Assembly (NCBI RefSeq): GCF_021602155.1
Contig: NZ_BQHY01000005.1
Location: 248,001-312,000, forward strand
DNA from: Pseudomonas parakoreensis
GTDB lineage: Bacteria; Pseudomonadota; Gammaproteobacteria; Pseudomonadales; Pseudomonadaceae
Reading direction: 5' to 3'
DNA: 64,000 nt
The notes beneath the pieces were generated by a model, which searched no databases, was not told the DNA's origin, and saw nothing but the letters and a program-made list of their open reading frames with translations. Positions 53,629 to 61,580 of the stretch are shown one piece after another. The stretch's first letter is position 1, and the number at the start of each line of letters is the position of its first letter. The translations under genes were made by a program, and so were the position numbers.

Positions 53629-54291
53629 ATGGAATTCACCAGCGGCTTCTTGCTGAGCCTTTCGCTGTGCCTGGACATCGGCGTAGCCAACATCGCAATG
53701 ATCACCCTGGCGATGCAGCGCGGTTACTTTCAGGGCTTCGCGCTGGGCCTCGGCACCTGCGTCGGCGACCTGATCTACGCGGTGCTGGCGCTGGCCGGGA
53801 TGACCGTGTTGCTGCAGTACGAAAGCGTGCGATGGGTGTTGTGGATCGGCGGGTCGGCGCTGCTGGTCTACTTTGCGGCGAAGATGATCTATTCGGCGAT
53901 TCATCACGAAGCGCAGCTAGCGGCGACGGCGGAGGTGGGGCAGAACTCGCATCGCAAGGAGTTCTTTCGCGGGATTTTCCTCGCCATGTCTTCACCGAGC
54001 GCGATTCTCTGGTTCGCCGCGGTGGGCGGCACCCTGATCGCCCGTTCCGGTGGCGGTGGCCCTGTAAGTTCGGTGCTGTTCCTCGGCGGCTTCCTGTGCG
54101 CCGGGCTGCTGTGGTCGGCCGGGCTGTGCTTCGCCGCGAGCCACGGCGGCAAGTTGCTCGGCGACAAGCTGTTGCGCTACTCCTACATGGCATCGGCAGC
54201 GATCTTCTGCTATTTCGCGGTGTACGTGATCGTATCCGGTTATAACGAGTTCGTTGGCTCAGGGGCTGCCGACCAGTTGCACGCCTTGTGA
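53629..54291 (+). CDS. LysE-family amino-acid exporter
   Basis: A 220-aa inner-membrane protein with six helices; the start LLSLSLCLDIGVANIAMITL is the LysE/RhtB motif and the central segment FFRGIFLAMSSPSAILWF is typical. The substrate is unknown. It is divergent from alaC with a 139-nt gap. Alanine or a related amino acid is possible only by context. Confidence 0.85.
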   Translation: MEFTSGFLLSLSLCLDIGVANIAMITLAMQRGYFQGFALGLGTCVGDLIYAVLALAGMTVLLQYESVRWVLWIGGSALLVYFAAKMIYSAIHHEAQLAATAEVGQNSHRKEFFRGIFLAMSSPSAILWFAAVGGTLIARSGGGGPVSSVLFLGGFLCAGLLWSAGLCFAASHGGKLLGDKLLRYSYMASAAIFCYFAVYVIVSGYNEFVGSGAADQLHAL

Positions 54292-54358
54292 CATTGCGAA
54301 TCGGGTTTGGCTTCTATACTCAGCAGCCGAACCCCTCTTTTGTTCCAGGAGTCGAGTC

Positions 54359-54853
54359 ATGGATGAGCAAAAACGCGTCGAAGTGGCTGAACCTCGCTTC
54401 GAACATGGACACTTCCTGCTGATCGCAGGATTTCGTGGGCGATTTACCCAAGACACCGCCAAGCACATCCCCACGCTGTGGGAAAAGTTCTTGCCGCACC
54501 TGGGAAAGATACAGGGACAAAAAAACGAAGTGACCTACGGCGTCTGCAGCAATTTCGACGACCAGGGTGGCTTCGATTACATCGCCGGGGTGGAAATCAG
54601 CAAGCTCGACGACCTCGACCAGAAGGTCTATCAGTGGGTCGAAGTGCTGCCTCGTCAGTACGCCGTGTTCGAGCACAAGGGACCGCTCGATGAGTTACCG
54701 CAAACCCTGCAATACATCTACAAGACCTGGCTGCCGACCTCCCACTATGTGGAGCTCAACGCCCCGGAGCTGGAACGCTACAGCGCCGATTTCAATCCAC
54801 GGCTGCACACCGGCAAACTGGAAATCTGCGTGCCGGTCGACACCAAAGCCTGA
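54359..54853 (+). CDS. GyrI-like / AraC effector-binding-domain protein
   Basis: A 164-aa single-domain protein of the SBP bacterial-regulator effector type (GyrI-like). Segments RFTQDTAKHIPTLWEKFLPH, GVCSNFDDQGGFDYIAGVEI and PRQYAVFEHKGPLDELPQTL are characteristic. There is no DNA-binding domain. It may bind small hydrophobic ligands. CAGGAG precedes the ATG at 54359. Confidence 0.85.
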   Translation: MDEQKRVEVAEPRFEHGHFLLIAGFRGRFTQDTAKHIPTLWEKFLPHLGKIQGQKNEVTYGVCSNFDDQGGFDYIAGVEISKLDDLDQKVYQWVEVLPRQYAVFEHKGPLDELPQTLQYIYKTWLPTSHYVELNAPELERYSADFNPRLHTGKLEICVPVDTKA

Positions 54854-54862
54854 ACCATGACG

Positions 54863-54886
54863 ATGAGGCGGATCACTGATCCGCCT
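54863..54886. terminator. Palindrome between convergent genes (possible terminator)
   Basis: A perfect 11-bp inverted repeat GAGGCGGATCA / TGATCCGCCTC around a single C, just after the GyrI-like gene. There is no clean T tract, so a terminator role is tentative. Confidence 0.5.
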
Positions 54887-54894
54887 CATGTTGT

Positions 54895-55011
54895 TCAACC
54901 GCGCTTGCCCTTGCCCAGCCGTCGCGCCCGCAACAGGTCGATGCCCAAGGTGATAAAGCCGAACGTACTGATGCCCAACACCATCAACAGGCCGATTTCA
55001 ACGCTGCTCAT
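54895..55011 (-). CDS. Small single-span membrane protein (38 aa)
   Basis: The minus-strand frame starts MSSVEIGLLMVLGISTFGFI and continues TLGIDLLRARRLGKGKRG. The hydrophobic N-terminal two thirds would form one transmembrane helix with a basic cytoplasmic tail. GGGGG lies about 9 nt before the ATG. No family recognised; it converges on the GyrI-like gene. Confidence 0.6.
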   Translation of the reverse strand: MSSVEIGLLMVLGISTFGFITLGIDLLRARRLGKGKRG

Positions 55012-55176
55012 AAGCGGTTACCCCCAAGGATGATCAGAGACACTGCGCAGGAATAGCCTGTCACCGGCGCGAAGAAAAGCGCTTATACGCAGGCTTTACG
55101 CCCCCCGCGCGGATCGATATGCACACCTTATTCCTTTATGCTTTGCGCACTTTTCTCCGCTGATTTTCGAGCTGCC

Positions 55177-55665
55177 ATGAACACCGTCATCCGCAACGTC
55201 ACCGCCGCCGACCTGGACCGCTGCTACGCCATCGAAACCGTTGCCTACGAAGGCGATGAAGCCGCCACGCGCGAAAAGATCGCCACGCGCATCGCCACCT
55301 GGCCGGAGGGTTTTATCGTCGCCGAAGTGGAGGGCGTGGTCGCCGGGTTTATCAACTCGGGCGCGGCGTTTGACGTGCAGATGTCCGACGAGGCGTTCAA
55401 GGAACTGATCGGCCATGACCCGAAAGGGCCGAACGTGGTGATCATGTCGGTGGTGGTACACCCGGACTATCAAGGGCAGGGCCTGGCCAAGCGATTGATG
55501 GCCGAATTCATCGAGCGCATGCGCGGGATGGACAAGGCGACGATTCATCTGATGTGCAAGGAGAAGCATATTGCGCTGTACGCCGGGTTCGGCTTTGCCT
55601 ACATCAAACCGTCGGAGTCAGACCATGGCGGGATGGCGTGGCACGAGATGATCCTCACTTTGTAA
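55177..55665 (+). CDS. GNAT-family acetyltransferase (AANAT/arylalkylamine-like)
   Basis: A 162-aa acetyltransferase with the acetyl-CoA motif IMSVVVHPDYQGQGLAKRLM and the C-terminal ALYAGFGFAYIKPSESDHGG followed by WHEM. The YAGFGFxYxxPSxxxHG ending resembles arylalkylamine N-acetyltransferases. The substrate is unknown. The ATG at 55177 is chosen by family start; an upstream ATG 13 codons earlier is possible. Confidence 0.87.
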   Translation: MNTVIRNVTAADLDRCYAIETVAYEGDEAATREKIATRIATWPEGFIVAEVEGVVAGFINSGAAFDVQMSDEAFKELIGHDPKGPNVVIMSVVVHPDYQGQGLAKRLMAEFIERMRGMDKATIHLMCKEKHIALYAGFGFAYIKPSESDHGGMAWHEMILTL

Positions 55666-55680
55666 GGCATCGCACATAAC

Positions 55681-55772
55681 CTGTGGGAGCTGGCTTGCCA
55701 GCGAAAGCGGTGGGTCAGTCGACATCAATGTTTGATGCGCCGACGCCATCGCTGGCAAGCCAGCTCCCACAG
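55681..55772. repeat. REP-type inverted pair between convergent genes
   Basis: Arms CTGTGGGAGCTGGCTTGCCA and its complement. The spacer has gtcagtcgacatcaatgtt (55714-55732), also found at 52204-52222. Confidence 0.75.
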
Positions 55773-55799
55773 GTTCTAGCGGTGTTTGCAATTCCCCGT

Positions 55800-56405
55800 T
55801 TAGTAAAGGGTGTCGATTACCCGCTTCGGTGCTTCGCGATCGTAGGTCTCGGCATCGAATTGCCCGTCGTTCAGACGCTTGTGAAACGCGCCGGCAGAGG
55901 GCAGGGCCGAGCGCGGCAGGTGGGTTTCCGGGTTCCAGGCGTCAGAGCGCACAAAGGCTTTCGAACAGTGGAAAAACGCCGCCTCTACCGTCACCAGCAA
56001 CACCGTTTTCGCCGGTTTGCCGTTCACCGCAAAGCTTTCCAGCAGCTCAGGATCGGCGCTGATGGTTGCGGTGCCGTTGACCCGCAAGGTCTCGCCGATC
56101 CCCGGAATGATGAACAGCAGCGACACCCGTGGATCCTGCAGCACATTGCGCAAGGTATCGATGCGGTTGTTGCCCGGGCGATCCGGCAGCGCCAGGGTGT
56201 TCTGGTCGATGATCCGGACAAATCCCGGCGCATCGCCGCGTGGCGAATTGTCCAGGCCGTCGGCGCCCACCGAGCTGACGATCACCAGCGGCGAGACCCG
56301 CACCATCGCCTGATAATCCTCGTTGAGAAAACCGATCTGCTTGCGCACCGCGCGCTCGTGGGGCAGGCCGTAAATAGCTTCCAGTGCTTCGATTGAATCG
56401 ATCAT
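55800..56405 (-). CDS. Pyridoxamine-5'-phosphate-oxidase-like FMN protein
   Basis: A 201-aa flavin split-barrel protein. FMN-type segments are ADGLDNSPRGDAPGFVRIID and NRIDTLRNVLQDPRVSLLFI then RVNGTATISADPELL. It belongs to the MSMEG_1061-like group rather than to the vitamin B6 enzyme PdxH, so the function is unknown. It precedes no partner on its strand. Confidence 0.85.
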   Translation of the reverse strand: MIDSIEALEAIYGLPHERAVRKQIGFLNEDYQAMVRVSPLVIVSSVGADGLDNSPRGDAPGFVRIIDQNTLALPDRPGNNRIDTLRNVLQDPRVSLLFIIPGIGETLRVNGTATISADPELLESFAVNGKPAKTVLLVTVEAAFFHCSKAFVRSDAWNPETHLPRSALPSAGAFHKRLNDGQFDAETYDREAPKRVIDTLY

Positions 56406-56423
56406 CGTGCATCCCTCGATGAT

Positions 56424-56909
56424 TCAGAAAAACAGCCCCATGCGCCGCTCGTAACCGATCCGGCCCTTGTACGCTTCGCCGCTGTCGACGAAACCGTGTT
56501 TGGCGTACAGCGCGATCGCCGCGTCGTTATCGGCATCCACCGACAGTTCCAGCCCTTTGATCTCCGGCCATGCTTCACGTGCGACGTCGGGCAACGCTTG
56601 CAGGCAGGCCTTGCCATACCCCTTGCCTTGCGCGCGGTGATCGACCTGCAAGGCGTGCAGGGTGGCGCTGTGTTCATCGGCCCAGGCCGGCAACACCGGC
56701 GGGCGCTTGAGCAGCAGGAACGCCACCGGCACCTGATCGGCCAGCAGGGCAAAGCCTTTCACGCCGGGACCAGGTTTGGACAGCAGCGTGTGCAACGCAC
56801 CGTGAATGTCGCCGGAAAACTTGATCTGTTCGGGATGGATTTCAATCGCCTCGACCTGCTGACGCTGCAAGGCGTTCAGGCTGTCGTACGGCACGAGTTG
56901 GGCTGGCAC
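56424..56909 (-). CDS. GNAT-family acetyltransferase
   Basis: A 161-aa acetyltransferase with the acetyl-CoA loop VDHRAQGKGYGKACLQAL and the C-terminal DAAIALYAKHGFVDSGEAYK. The start is GTG at 56907-56909, with AAGGA 7 nt upstream; the longer open frame upstream is not coding, since it crosses the divergent promoter and the next operon in antisense. Substrate unknown. Confidence 0.85.
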   Translation of the reverse strand: MPAQLVPYDSLNALQRQQVEAIEIHPEQIKFSGDIHGALHTLLSKPGPGVKGFALLADQVPVAFLLLKRPPVLPAWADEHSATLHALQVDHRAQGKGYGKACLQALPDVAREAWPEIKGLELSVDADNDAAIALYAKHGFVDSGEAYKGRIGYERRMGLFF

Positions 56910-56986
56910 GGGAATTTCCTTTTTCCTACAAAGGTGAGCCTTGGATTCTAGCGATTTTGTCTTCGGCGGAATTTTTTTGTTTCGTC

Positions 56987-57013
56987 TGTCGATCTGCCCG
57001 ATGGCCGAACGAC
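56987..57013 (+). promoter_or_regulatory. ECF42-type promoter of the SnoaL-YCII-sigma operon
   Basis: TGTCGA and CGAC separated by 17 nt match the promoter described for ECF42 sigma factors (TGTCGA at -35, CGA/CGTC-like at -10). It lies 38 nt before the first gene of an operon that ends with an ECF42-type sigma gene, suggesting autoregulation. Confidence 0.55.
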
Positions 57014-57050
57014 TAAGGGTGTCTTCACTACAAAAACCACGGAGAACACC

Positions 57051-57476
57051 ATGAGCGCACACACTGAAATCCAGGCCCTGATCAACACTTATCGCGAAGC
57101 GGTGATGACCAAGAACGTCGACAAAGTCATTGCGTTGTACGCTGACGACATCGTCTCGTTCGATGCGATCAAGGCCCTGCAATTCAAGGGCAAGGCGGCT
57201 TATCGCGCGCACTGGGAAGCCTGCATGGAAATGTGCCCCGGCCCGCACGTTTTCGAGTTCCACGAGATCGCCATCGAGGCCGCCGACAACCTCGCTTTCG
57301 CCCATTGGGTCACGCATTGCGGGGGGACCAACGACAAGGGCGAAACCCAGAGCTGCTGGATGCGCGCTACCGCGTGTTATCGACCAGTGAACGGGACGTG
57401 GAAGATTGTCCACGAGCACTGGTCGGCGCCGTTCGATCCGATGAGCGGCAGCACGCTGTTCGATGTGCAACCCTGA
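57051..57476 (+). CDS. SnoaL/ketosteroid-isomerase-like (NTF2 fold) protein
   Basis: A 141-aa protein with the NTF2-fold start INTYREAVMTKNVDKVIALYADDIVSFDA (residues 10-38) and the end WKIVHEHWSAPFDP. Members isomerise or hydrolyse small ligands, or simply bind them. It is the first gene of the operon with YCII and the ECF42 sigma factor; such NTF2-like proteins are frequent ECF42 neighbours. Its role is unknown. Confidence 0.85.
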   Translation: MSAHTEIQALINTYREAVMTKNVDKVIALYADDIVSFDAIKALQFKGKAAYRAHWEACMEMCPGPHVFEFHEIAIEAADNLAFAHWVTHCGGTNDKGETQSCWMRATACYRPVNGTWKIVHEHWSAPFDPMSGSTLFDVQP

Positions 57477-57516
57477 TCTTCAGCCATAGTTGATCCGTTC
57501 GATTCAGGAGAACGCC

Positions 57517-57861
57517 ATGAAGTATCTATGCCTGGTCTACAGCGATGAGCGCCTGCTGCACACCTCGCCCGACAGCCCGGAAGACGCCGAGTGCTGGGCC
57601 TATGCCGAGTCGATTCAGGGCAGCGGGCGGATGGTTGCCGCCGAAGCGCTGGAGTCGGTGCAGACTGCGACCACGGTGCGCATGCGCAACGGCAAGCTGT
57701 CGATTACCGATGGCCCGTTCGCTGAAACCAAGGAGCAACTGGCTGGGTTTTATCTGATCGATGCCAAGGATCTGAACGAAGCGATTCAGGTCGCCGGCCA
57801 CATTCCGGCGGCCCGGGTCGGCAGCGTCGAAGTGCGTCCGGTGCGGCAGTTGAATGTCTGA
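57517..57861 (+). CDS. YCII-related DGPF-domain protein
   Basis: A 114-aa protein starting MKYLCLVYSDERLLH, with the signature LSITDGPFAETKEQLAGFYL. DGPF proteins are the regular genomic partners of ECF42 sigma factors and are often under their control; the reaction is unknown. CAGGAG precedes the ATG at 57517. It overlaps the sigma gene by 8 nt. Confidence 0.92.
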   Translation: MKYLCLVYSDERLLHTSPDSPEDAECWAYAESIQGSGRMVAAEALESVQTATTVRMRNGKLSITDGPFAETKEQLAGFYLIDAKDLNEAIQVAGHIPAARVGSVEVRPVRQLNV

Positions 57862-59083
57862 AGTCCGGGCGCGGGTCGAGCAGGTCTATCGCGAAGACTC
57901 GCGGCGGATTCTGGCAACCCTGATTCGCCTGCTCGGCGATTTCGATCTCGCCGAAGAAGCCTTGCACGAGGCGTTCTTCGTCGCGGTCGAGCGCTGGCAG
58001 CGCGACGGTGTGCCCGACAATCCGCGCACCTGGCTGGTGTCCACCGGGCGTTTCAAGGCCATCGATGTGTTGCGCCGCCGCGCCCGCTTCAAGGCCTCGC
58101 AGCCGCTGTTGCTCGCGCAGCTCGAAGCACTGGAACAGGCCGACTGGAGTGGCGAAGACGTGGAAGACGACCGCTTGCGGCTGATCTTCACCTGCTGTCA
58201 CCCGGCACTGGCGGCGGATGCGCAGGTGCCGCTGACCCTGCGTGAAGTCTGCGACCTGACCACCGAGGAAATCGCCCGCGCGTTTCTTTCGGCTCCGGCG
58301 GCGATTGCTCAGCGCATCGTGCGCGCGAAGGCGAAGATTCGCGACGCCAGAATCCCTTATCAAGTGCCGAGCCTGAGCGAGTTGCCCGAGCGCCTCGACA
58401 GTGTGTTGCGGGTGATTTATCTGGTGTTCAACGAAGGCTATTCGGCGTCGATGGGCGCTGAATTGACCCGCGAGGATCTGACCCGCGAGGCGATCCGGCT
58501 CGGGCGGTTGCTGATGGAATTGCTGCCGGAGCCGGAGGTCATGGGGTTGTTGGCATTGATGCTGCTGCACGAGTCGCGACGCTCGGCGCGGACTTCCGTG
58601 GAGGGGGAGTTGATTCTGCTGGACGACCAGGACCGCTCGCGCTGGGATGCCGGGCTGATTGCCGAAGGTTGCAGGCTGATCGAACGCGCGCTGAGTACGC
58701 GACGATTCGGTCCGTATTGCCTGCAAGCGGCGATTGCTGCGGTGCATGCCGAAGCGCCGTCAGCGGCGCAAACGGATTGGCAGCAGATCGTTGGCCTCTA
58801 CGACGTGCTGTTGCGCGCAATGCCGTCGCCGGTGATCGAATTGAACCGCGCCGTGGCGGTGGCCAAGCGTGATGGGGCGGTGGCCGGGCTGACGCTGATC
58901 GAAGGGATTCTGGATCGCGGCGAATTGCAGGATTACCACCTCGCGCATTCGGCGCGGGCGGAATTTTGTCGGCAGTTGGGTCGGGTAGAGCAGGCGCGGG
59001 CGGCGTACCGGCGAGCACTGGAACTGACCCGGCAGGAGCCGGAGCGGCGGTTTATCGAGGGGCGGCTGAGCGAACTGGATTGA
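57854..59083 (+). CDS. ECF42-family sigma factor with C-terminal extension
   Basis: A 409-aa sigma factor, much longer than ordinary ECFs. Region 2 has LLGDFDLAEEALHEAFFVAV and NPRTWLVSTGRFKAIDVLRR; region 4 has EVCDLTTEEIARAFLSAPAA; then a TPR-like helical extension of about 200 residues (for example FGPYCLQAAIAAVHAEAPSA). ECF42 factors have such an extension instead of an anti-sigma factor; in actinobacteria it is required for activity. It is translationally coupled to the DGPF gene. The signal is unknown. Confidence 0.9.
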   Translation: MSEVRARVEQVYREDSRRILATLIRLLGDFDLAEEALHEAFFVAVERWQRDGVPDNPRTWLVSTGRFKAIDVLRRRARFKASQPLLLAQLEALEQADWSGEDVEDDRLRLIFTCCHPALAADAQVPLTLREVCDLTTEEIARAFLSAPAAIAQRIVRAKAKIRDARIPYQVPSLSELPERLDSVLRVIYLVFNEGYSASMGAELTREDLTREAIRLGRLLMELLPEPEVMGLLALMLLHESRRSARTSVEGELILLDDQDRSRWDAGLIAEGCRLIERALSTRRFGPYCLQAAIAAVHAEAPSAAQTDWQQIVGLYDVLLRAMPSPVIELNRAVAVAKRDGAVAGLTLIEGILDRGELQDYHLAHSARAEFCRQLGRVEQARAAYRRALELTRQEPERRFIEGRLSELD

Positions 59084-59112
59084 TCCGGGGAATTCATTGG
59101 CAGTGCCGGCCT

Positions 59113-59203
59113 CATCGCTGGCAAGCCAGCTCCCACAGTGTCTGCGCCGTACACAAAGTTAATGAACACCTCGGTACTTGTGGGAGCTGGCTTGCCAGCG
59201 ATT
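59113..59203. repeat. REP-type inverted pair between convergent genes
   Basis: Arms CATCGCTGGCAAGCCAGCTC and its complement in tail-to-tail order, as at 21305. Confidence 0.72.
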
Positions 59204-59213
59204 GGCGGCGCCG

Positions 59214-60068
59214 CTATTCCAGCATCTTGCTCAGCAACCAGCTCCCCGCCGGCCCCGGCGGATAGACCCGCGACCACAACGCATCGACATACACCGGCCG
59301 TGGCCAGCCACGCACCGTCAGCTCCACCAGCGAGCCATTGCCGAAACGCGCCACCAGCCAGCGTGGCAACGCCGCCCAGCCGAAGCCCATTTCCGCCATC
59401 TCCATCAGCATCAGGTAACTCGGCGCCGACCACACCCGGCCTTTGGCGCGGCTGTCGTAGGGATTGACGATGGTTGCCAGACGCAACTCGCGATGCTGCT
59501 CCAGCACCTGCTGATCGACACCTTGGATGCCGGTCAGCACATGATCACGTTTGACGAACAGCGCGATGTCGGTGTGCTCGGCCACGGTCGAGGTCACCAG
59601 GTCCGGCGGGTAGCTGTCGCGCATTTCGGCAAATGCCAGGTGCGCGCGGCCACGCTGGACCAGTTCGATCAGGTCGTCGCACTCGGCGATCAGGCATTCC
59701 AGTTCCAGGTCCGGATAACGCTGCTCGAAGTCGACCAGCGCCGCTTCGAAGCGCGCCGATTGATAGGTGTCGGAAATCGCCACGGTCAGCTTCGGCTCGA
59801 CACCTTGGGCCAGTTGCCGGGCGCTCATTGCCATACGATGGTTGGCCGCCAGAATCGCCTCGGCCCGTTGCAGCATCACATGGCCGGCCGGGGTCAGGGT
59901 CGGTTTGCGGCTGCTGCGGTCGAACAGCATCAGATCCAGATCGATTTCCAGGCTGGCCACAGCGGTGCTTATGGTCGACTGACTGCGCCCCAGTTTGCGC
60001 GCCGCCGCCGAGAACGAACCCTGAGTGGCCGCTTGCACAAACGCCAATAGCACTTCCTGCGAAGCCAT
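59214..60068 (-). CDS. LysR-family regulator of the second PACE gene
   Basis: A 284-aa regulator with the helix-turn-helix TQGSFSAAARKLGRSQSTIS at residues 15-34 and an effector domain. It is divergent from PACE copy 2 with an 89-nt gap. Its helix-turn-helix resembles that of the LysR next to PACE copy 1 in SFSAAARxLGR. Confidence 0.9.
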   Translation of the reverse strand: MASQEVLLAFVQAATQGSFSAAARKLGRSQSTISTAVASLEIDLDLMLFDRSSRKPTLTPAGHVMLQRAEAILAANHRMAMSARQLAQGVEPKLTVAISDTYQSARFEAALVDFEQRYPDLELECLIAECDDLIELVQRGRAHLAFAEMRDSYPPDLVTSTVAEHTDIALFVKRDHVLTGIQGVDQQVLEQHRELRLATIVNPYDSRAKGRVWSAPSYLMLMEMAEMGFGWAALPRWLVARFGNGSLVELTVRGWPRPVYVDALWSRVYPPGPAGSWLLSKMLE

Positions 60069-60157
60069 GAACTATCGCCTTGGTCGATGGTTATTGGTTA
60101 TGAAGTATCGGTATGAGGGCGGATCATGGCAACCCTCTTCACTCAAGGAGTCAGGCC

Positions 60158-60595
60158 ATGACTGCCAACAAATCCATCACTGAACGTATCTTCCAGGCCA
60201 TCGGTTTCGAGTGTCTGGCGATCCTGATCTGCACACCGTTGCTGGCGTGGATCATGCAAAAACCGTTGCTCGACATGGGCGCGGTGACCGTGCTGATCGC
60301 CGTGCTGGCGCTGGCGTGGAACGTGCTGTTCAACGGACTCTTCGACCGGGCGCTCAAGCGCCTGAACCTGGGGCACAACGCCTGGACGCGGGTGATCCAT
60401 GCGCTGCTGTTTGAGGGCGGGTTGATCGTGATGGGCGTGCCGCTGATTGCCTGGTGGCTGTCGGTCAGCCTGTGGCAGGCGTTCTTGCTGGACATCGGCG
60501 TGCTGCTGTTTTTCCTTCCGTACACCTATATGTATCACTGGGGGTATGACGTGGTGCGCGAGCGGTTTGTGCAGCGCAGCGTCTGTCAGAGCTAA
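60158..60595 (+). CDS. PACE-family efflux transporter (copy 2)
   Basis: A 145-aa four-helix membrane protein with BTP repeats: ERIFQAIGFECLAILICTPL with NVLFNGLFDRALKRL, and RVIHALLFEGGLIVMGVPLI with YMYHWGYDVVRERF. It has the same organisation and a conserved WNVLFN / NFIYTS segment as copy 1 but diverged sequence. AAGGAG precedes the ATG at 60158. Confidence 0.92.
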   Translation: MTANKSITERIFQAIGFECLAILICTPLLAWIMQKPLLDMGAVTVLIAVLALAWNVLFNGLFDRALKRLNLGHNAWTRVIHALLFEGGLIVMGVPLIAWWLSVSLWQAFLLDIGVLLFFLPYTYMYHWGYDVVRERFVQRSVCQS

Positions 60596-60604
60596 TCCGA
60601 ACCC

Positions 60605-60692
60605 TGTAGGAGCTGCCGCAGGCTGCGATCTTTTGACTTTGATTTTTTAAAAACAAGATCAAAAGATCGCAGCCTGCGGCAGCTCCTACAGG
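60605..60692. repeat. REP-type inverted pair between convergent genes
   Basis: Arms TGTAGGAGCTGCCGCAGGCT and a perfect complement with TTTTGAC/GATC inner ends; the longest perfect member of the ten-copy family. Confidence 0.75.
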
Positions 60693-60704
60693 GGCGTGTC
60701 GGGT

Positions 60705-61460
60705 TTAGAGAAACATCCCGCCCGACGCCTCAACCCGCTGCCCGTTGATCCACTGCGCACCCGGCGCCAGCAGCATCGACAGCGCGCCACCGATGTCATC
60801 CGGTTGCCCGGCGCGTCCCAGTGCGGTGTTGCTCGCAACCATCGCGTTCAACGCGGCGTTGTCGCGCACCGCGCCGCCGCCAAAGTCCGTCTCGATGGCG
60901 CCCGGCGCCAGAATGTTCACGCCGATCTGCCGCGCCCCCAGCTCCTTGGCCTGATAGCGGGTCAACACTTCCATCGCACCTTTCATCGCTGCGTAGGCGG
61001 CGTAGCCCGGCAGGCTGAAGCGGGTCAGGCCGCTGGAGATGTTGATAATGCGTCCACCGTCATTGATCAGCGGCAGCAGCTGCTGAGTCAGGAAGAACGG
61101 CCCTTTGAGCTGGATGTTCATCAGCAGGTCGAACTGTTCAGGGGTGGTCTCGGCGAACAGTGCGTGCACGCCAATCCCGGCGTTGTTGATCAGGAAGTCG
61201 AAGCGCGGACGATCAAAGTGCTGCAACGCCTGCTCAACCCGCGAAGCGAAATCGGTAAAGCTGTCGCTGCGGCCCACATCCAGTTGCAGCATCACGGCTT
61301 TGGCGCCGCGTTGTTCCAGTTCAGCCACCAGCGCCTCGGCTTCATCGGCGCGGCTGTTGTAGGTGCCGATGATGTCCACGCCTTCGGCAGCGAGGTGCAG
61401 GGCGGCGTTCTTGCCCAGGCCACGGCTGGCGCCGGTGATCAATGCGATTTTGCGGCTCAT
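60705..61460 (-). CDS. Short-chain dehydrogenase/reductase (FabG-like)
   Basis: A 251-aa classical SDR. The cofactor motif is ITGASRGLGKNAALHLA, NNAGIG follows near residue 90, and the catalytic Ser-Tyr-Lys are in NISSGLTRFSLPGYAAYAAMK around residues 140-160. The lack of an acidic residue at the end of strand 2 is compatible with NADPH use. Its substrate is unknown. The ATG at 61458-61460 has GAGGA upstream. It is divergent from a LysR gene. Confidence 0.9.
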   Translation of the reverse strand: MSRKIALITGASRGLGKNAALHLAAEGVDIIGTYNSRADEAEALVAELEQRGAKAVMLQLDVGRSDSFTDFASRVEQALQHFDRPRFDFLINNAGIGVHALFAETTPEQFDLLMNIQLKGPFFLTQQLLPLINDGGRIINISSGLTRFSLPGYAAYAAMKGAMEVLTRYQAKELGARQIGVNILAPGAIETDFGGGAVRDNAALNAMVASNTALGRAGQPDDIGGALSMLLAPGAQWINGQRVEASGGMFL

Positions 61461-61580
61461 GTGAAATCCTCGATTGCGGTGAGTGGTGATGAGCAAAGTT
61501 TATTTATCCGCCGTGGGGTGATAAACAGACTGAAACCGGAATCACTGATCGGATCAGCCGAACAATCAACGGGTGTCCTC

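Noticed and set aside
56913-57470. Upstream extension of the minus-strand GNAT frame
   Set aside because: It is antisense to the SnoaL-like gene and its promoter; the GTG at 56907-56909 has a good ribosome site and gives family length.
60696-61580. Long N-terminal extension of the LysR frame ending at 62477
   Set aside because: It overlaps the SDR gene completely in antisense; the LysR family starts at the ATG at 61581.
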